Source: Anaerosoma tenue (GTDB lineage: Bacteria > Actinomycetota > Coriobacteriia > Anaerosomatales > Anaerosomataceae). Taken from it: DNA of 64,000 nucleotides. The notes beneath the pieces were generated by a model that had not been told where the DNA came from, did not search any database, and saw nothing but the letters and a program-made list of their open reading frames with translations. The DNA is taken from positions 602,501 through 666,500 of the forward strand of contig NZ_JALNTY010000001.1 of NCBI RefSeq assembly GCF_023161965.1, written 5' to 3'. Below are positions 61,736 to 64,000 of the stretch, piece after piece. Numbering within the stretch: position 1 is the first letter of the stretch; every line of letters starts with the position of its first letter. The translations under genes and the position numbers were made by a program.

Positions 61736-61978
61736 ATGTCTGACGACGTCAAGGTCGACCTCGAACTGGACCTCAAGGGCCTGCTCTGCCCCCTGCCGAT
61801 GGTGAAGGTCAGCCAGAACATCAACAACGTGCCCGTGGGTGGCGTGATCCGCGCTGTCGCCACCGACCCGGGCGCCATGGCCGACATCCCCGCGTGGGCG
61901 CAGTCCACCGGCAACGAAGTCCTGTCCGCCGACAAGGAAGGCTCCGAGTTCGTCTTCCTCGTCAAGCGAGTCAAGTAG
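61736..61978 (+). CDS. tusA: TusA-family sulfurtransferase
   Basis: 80 residues with the defining motif LKGLLCPLPMVKVSQ (CPxP, active-site cysteine), then VGGVIRAVATDPGAMADIPAWAQSTGNEVL. TusA proteins carry persulfide sulfur between DsrE-like proteins, IscS and sulfur-oxidising or Hdr-type complexes. Twenty bp upstream of the NarI/DsrM-like gene. Confidence 0.94.
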   Translation: MSDDVKVDLELDLKGLLCPLPMVKVSQNINNVPVGGVIRAVATDPGAMADIPAWAQSTGNEVLSADKEGSEFVFLVKRVK

Positions 61979-61997
61979 CGGGGGCTCACCACCTACC

Positions 61998-62723
61998 ATG
62001 GAAACCTATCTCTGGATCACATCCGTGTGGGGTGTGTACATCGCGCTAGCGGTGTTCATCGTGGGGATGGGGTGGCGCGTGTACCAGTGGGCGACCACCC
62101 CCAAGTCCCCCGTGCGTCTCGGCATGTTCCCGAAGCCTGCGACCAGGGGCGGGCGCTTCTGGAAGATGCTCAAGGACACGTTCGTTGCACCCCACTCGGC
62201 CAAGATCGAACCCAAGATGTACTTCTTCTCGATGCTGTTCCACATCGCGGCCCTGGCCGCGTTCGTGGGTCACCTGCGCATCCTCGGCGAGTACCCCATC
62301 CTGCCCGACCTCCTCGGCGAGCACGGTATGGACACGTTCGCCGCGTGGGCGGGCTCCATCGCCGGCACGCTGATGCTCGTGGGCATCATCTTCTGGATCG
62401 GCCGCAGGACCTTCGGCCCGTACAAGAACCTCTCCGTGCCCGAGGACTACCTGCTGCTGTTCCTGCTCTTCGGCGTGATCGTCATGGGCGACCACCTGCG
62501 ATTCGTGTACGGCAGCTTCATCCACGCCGACACCTACCAGGCGTGGTTCCAGAGCCTGCTCGCGTTCAAGCCCGCGTTCCCCGACAAGCTGCTCGCCGGC
62601 AACGTAGGGTGGTCGCTCGGCACGCACATGCTCTTCACGGACCTGTTCCTGATCTACTTCCCGTTCAGCAAGCTGGTGCACGCCATCGGCTCGCTGGCCG
62701 CGAACTACGTGAGGAGTGAGTGA
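61998..62723 (+). CDS. NarI/DsrM-like membrane cytochrome b subunit
   Basis: 241 residues, about five membrane helices. Resembles the nitrate reductase gamma / DsrM family. Histidines suited to heme ligation: LFHIAALAAFVGHLRIL, GDHLRFVYGSFIH and GTHMLFTDLFLIYFPFSKLVH. Would take electrons from menaquinol (or give them) and pass them to the adjacent Fe-S subunit. Stop overlaps the ATG of the next gene (TGATG). Confidence 0.85.
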   Translation: METYLWITSVWGVYIALAVFIVGMGWRVYQWATTPKSPVRLGMFPKPATRGGRFWKMLKDTFVAPHSAKIEPKMYFFSMLFHIAALAAFVGHLRILGEYPILPDLLGEHGMDTFAAWAGSIAGTLMLVGIIFWIGRRTFGPYKNLSVPEDYLLLFLLFGVIVMGDHLRFVYGSFIHADTYQAWFQSLLAFKPAFPDKLLAGNVGWSLGTHMLFTDLFLIYFPFSKLVHAIGSLAANYVRSE

Positions 62724-64000
62724 TGATGGAGGCGATCCGGCTCGAGACCCTCACGGGCGTCATCGACAAGAAGATGAACCGCCAGCTCAAGCAGTACATC
62801 GACATCTGCGCGCGCTGCGCGATCTGCAAGGACGCATGCCATCAGTACGTGGGAACGGGCGACTTCAAGTACCTCCCGGCGCGCAGGGCCGAGCTCATCA
62901 GGCAGATCTACAAGAAGTACTTCGACGGCGCGGGACGCTTCATGCCGGCGCTCTACGAGGCGCGCGATCCTGACGAGAACCTGCTCGACGAGCTCTACGA
63001 CTCCACGTACGCATGCACCGGCTGCCGCCGCTGCATGTACTACTGCCCCTTCTCGATCGACACGGCATGGATCCTGTCGGTGGCCAAAGCGATCCTCATC
63101 GCGGCAGGCCGGGGCAACGAGATGCTCGGCCAGCTCGCCGACGCCGCGATCTTCAAGGGCGAGAACGCGGCGATGTTCGAGGGCGTCATGCTGAGCGGCT
63201 TCGAGGACATCACCGAGGAGGTCCGCGCCATCACGGGCAACCCGGAGCACAAGGTGCACGTGAACAAGGAGGGCGCCGACATCCTGTACGTGGCGCTCGC
63301 CGGGGCGCACTCCATCCGGCCCGCGGCCGTGATCTTCGAGGAAGCCGGCGAGAACTGGACGATCTCGATGTTCGAGGCCGCCAACTACGGCTTCTTCTAC
63401 GGCGACACCGAGAAGGCGCGGCTGATCACCAAGCGCTACATCGACGAGGCCAAGCGCCTCGGCGTGAAGGAGATCGTGGTGCCGGAGTGCGGCCATGCCT
63501 ACCGCGTCGCCGAGTTCTTCTACGAGGCGTGGAGCAAGGAGCCGATGCCGTTCAAGGTGAGCCACATCCTTGAGAAGGTCGACGAGTACATCAAGGCCGG
63601 ACGCATCACGGTGGACAAGAACAAGATCGACGGCAAGGTCACGTACCACGACCCGTGCCAGCTTGGCCGCAACGGCGGCAAGTTCGAGCAGCCGCGCGAC
63701 ATCGTGAAGGCGGTCACCGACGACTTCGTGGACCTTACCCCCAACCGCGCCGAGCAGTGGTGCTGCGGCGGTGGCGGCGGGATCGTGGCCATGGAGGAGT
63801 TCAAGGACGTGCGGCTGAAGTCGGGTATCAAGAAGGTCGAGCAGCTCCGGGCGAGCGGCGCCAGCGTGCTGGCGTGTCCGTGCGAGAACTGCCGCCTGCA
63901 GATCGAGGAGCTCAACGAGGTGCACGGGCTCGGACTCGAGATCTGGCAGGTCATCGACCTGGTGGTGGCTGCCATGCCGCTTCCTGGGAACGACGCAGCC
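62723..64000 (+). CDS. DsrK/HdrD-like iron-sulfur subunit (3' end cut by window)
   Basis: At least 426 residues; the frame is open at the window end. Two [4Fe-4S] sites: Cys29, 32, 35, 39 and Cys98, 101, 104, 108 (CxxCxxCxxxC each). A first CCG-like domain around Cys256 (VPECGHAYRV) lacks most of its cysteines, as is usual in DsrK. The second is complete: Cys312 (DPCQLGRNG), Cys347-348 (WCCGGGGG), Cys387 and 390 (CPCENC). This CCG domain binds the non-cubane cluster that reduces disulfides in HdrB/HdrD. With the cytochrome b subunit it forms a DsrMK-like pair. The ATG at 62723 is coupled to the preceding stop. Confidence 0.9.
   Translation, partial: MMEAIRLETLTGVIDKKMNRQLKQYIDICARCAICKDACHQYVGTGDFKYLPARRAELIRQIYKKYFDGAGRFMPALYEARDPDENLLDELYDSTYACTGCRRCMYYCPFSIDTAWILSVAKAILIAAGRGNEMLGQLADAAIFKGENAAMFEGVMLSGFEDITEEVRAITGNPEHKVHVNKEGADILYVALAGAHSIRPAAVIFEEAGENWTISMFEAANYGFFYGDTEKARLITKRYIDEAKRLGVKEIVVPECGHAYRVAEFFYEAWSKEPMPFKVSHILEKVDEYIKAGRITVDKNKIDGKVTYHDPCQLGRNGGKFEQPRDIVKAVTDDFVDLTPNRAEQWCCGGGGGIVAMEEFKDVRLKSGIKKVEQLRASGASVLACPCENCRLQIEELNEVHGLGLEIWQVIDLVVAAMPLPGNDAA

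Noticed and set aside
61998-64000. Respiratory nitrate reductase (narI and partner)
   Set aside because: The membrane subunit resembles NarI, but the partner has HdrD/DsrK Fe-S and CCG domains and the locus carries dsrE and tusA.

Overview
The window is a 64-kb piece of a GC-rich bacterial chromosome. It is densely coded, with many 4-bp start/stop overlaps and strong GGAGG-type ribosome binding sites. I infer an anaerobic actinobacterium, possibly of the Coriobacteriia/Anaerosomatales type. The reasons are high GC, GTG/TTG starts, the arginine gene order, a formate-tetrahydrofolate ligase, a Dsr/Hdr-type redox module and actinobacterial-type IF-3. The lineage is an inference, because no rRNA is present. 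I see no phage, IS element, CRISPR array or plasmid gene.

Layout. 2-7251: two class A penicillin-binding proteins flank a U32 peptidase. 7311-10686: polX, a 3-methyladenine glycosylase and a NIF3-like gene overlap one another. 10766-19474: a complete arginine operon, argCJBDF-argR-argG-(small TatA-like gene)-argH, with its promoter at 19508-19536. 19620-23533: pheST behind a phenylalanine T-box. 23549-24407: a SipW-type signal peptidase and its probable TasA-like substrate. 24623-26109: infC-rpmI-rplT with a leader attenuator. 26202-28562: a fused glucose-6-phosphate/6-phosphogluconate dehydrogenase. 28593-34010: a flavin disulfide oxidoreductase and a four-gene compatible-solute ABC transporter. 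34021-40559: thrS, a zinc-ribbon membrane protein, folC and valS. 41067-44253: tig-clpP-clpX. 44316-46907: six tRNA genes and fhs. 47050-50072: murI, an MBL hydrolase, rph and rdgB. 50101-60576: a nine-gene chemosensory operon. 60773-64000: an ArsR regulator followed by DsrE-, TusA-, DsrM/NarI- and DsrK/HdrD-like genes; the last gene is cut by the window edge.

How the genes work together. Most of the window is housekeeping: cell wall, arginine synthesis, translation, proteostasis, one-carbon metabolism and nucleotide sanitation. Two accessory blocks stand out. The first is the chemosensory operon. It pairs a CheA-receiver hybrid, two CheW proteins, a receptor with no outside sensing domain, CheR-TPR, CheB and a DUF4388 protein with a PilB/GspE-like protein whose Walker A lysine and Walker B glutamate are both gone. 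This suggests a signalling system built around a pseudo-ATPase related to pilus motors rather than swimming control. The second is the ArsR-DsrE-TusA-DsrMK-like block. It looks like a persulfide relay joined to a membrane quinone/heterodisulfide electron-transfer module, with no sulfite reductase nearby.

Smaller points of note are an ATC start codon for infC, a 12-bp inverted repeat burying the argC ribosome binding site, a probable leaderless murI mRNA, and the Zwf-Gnd fusion.
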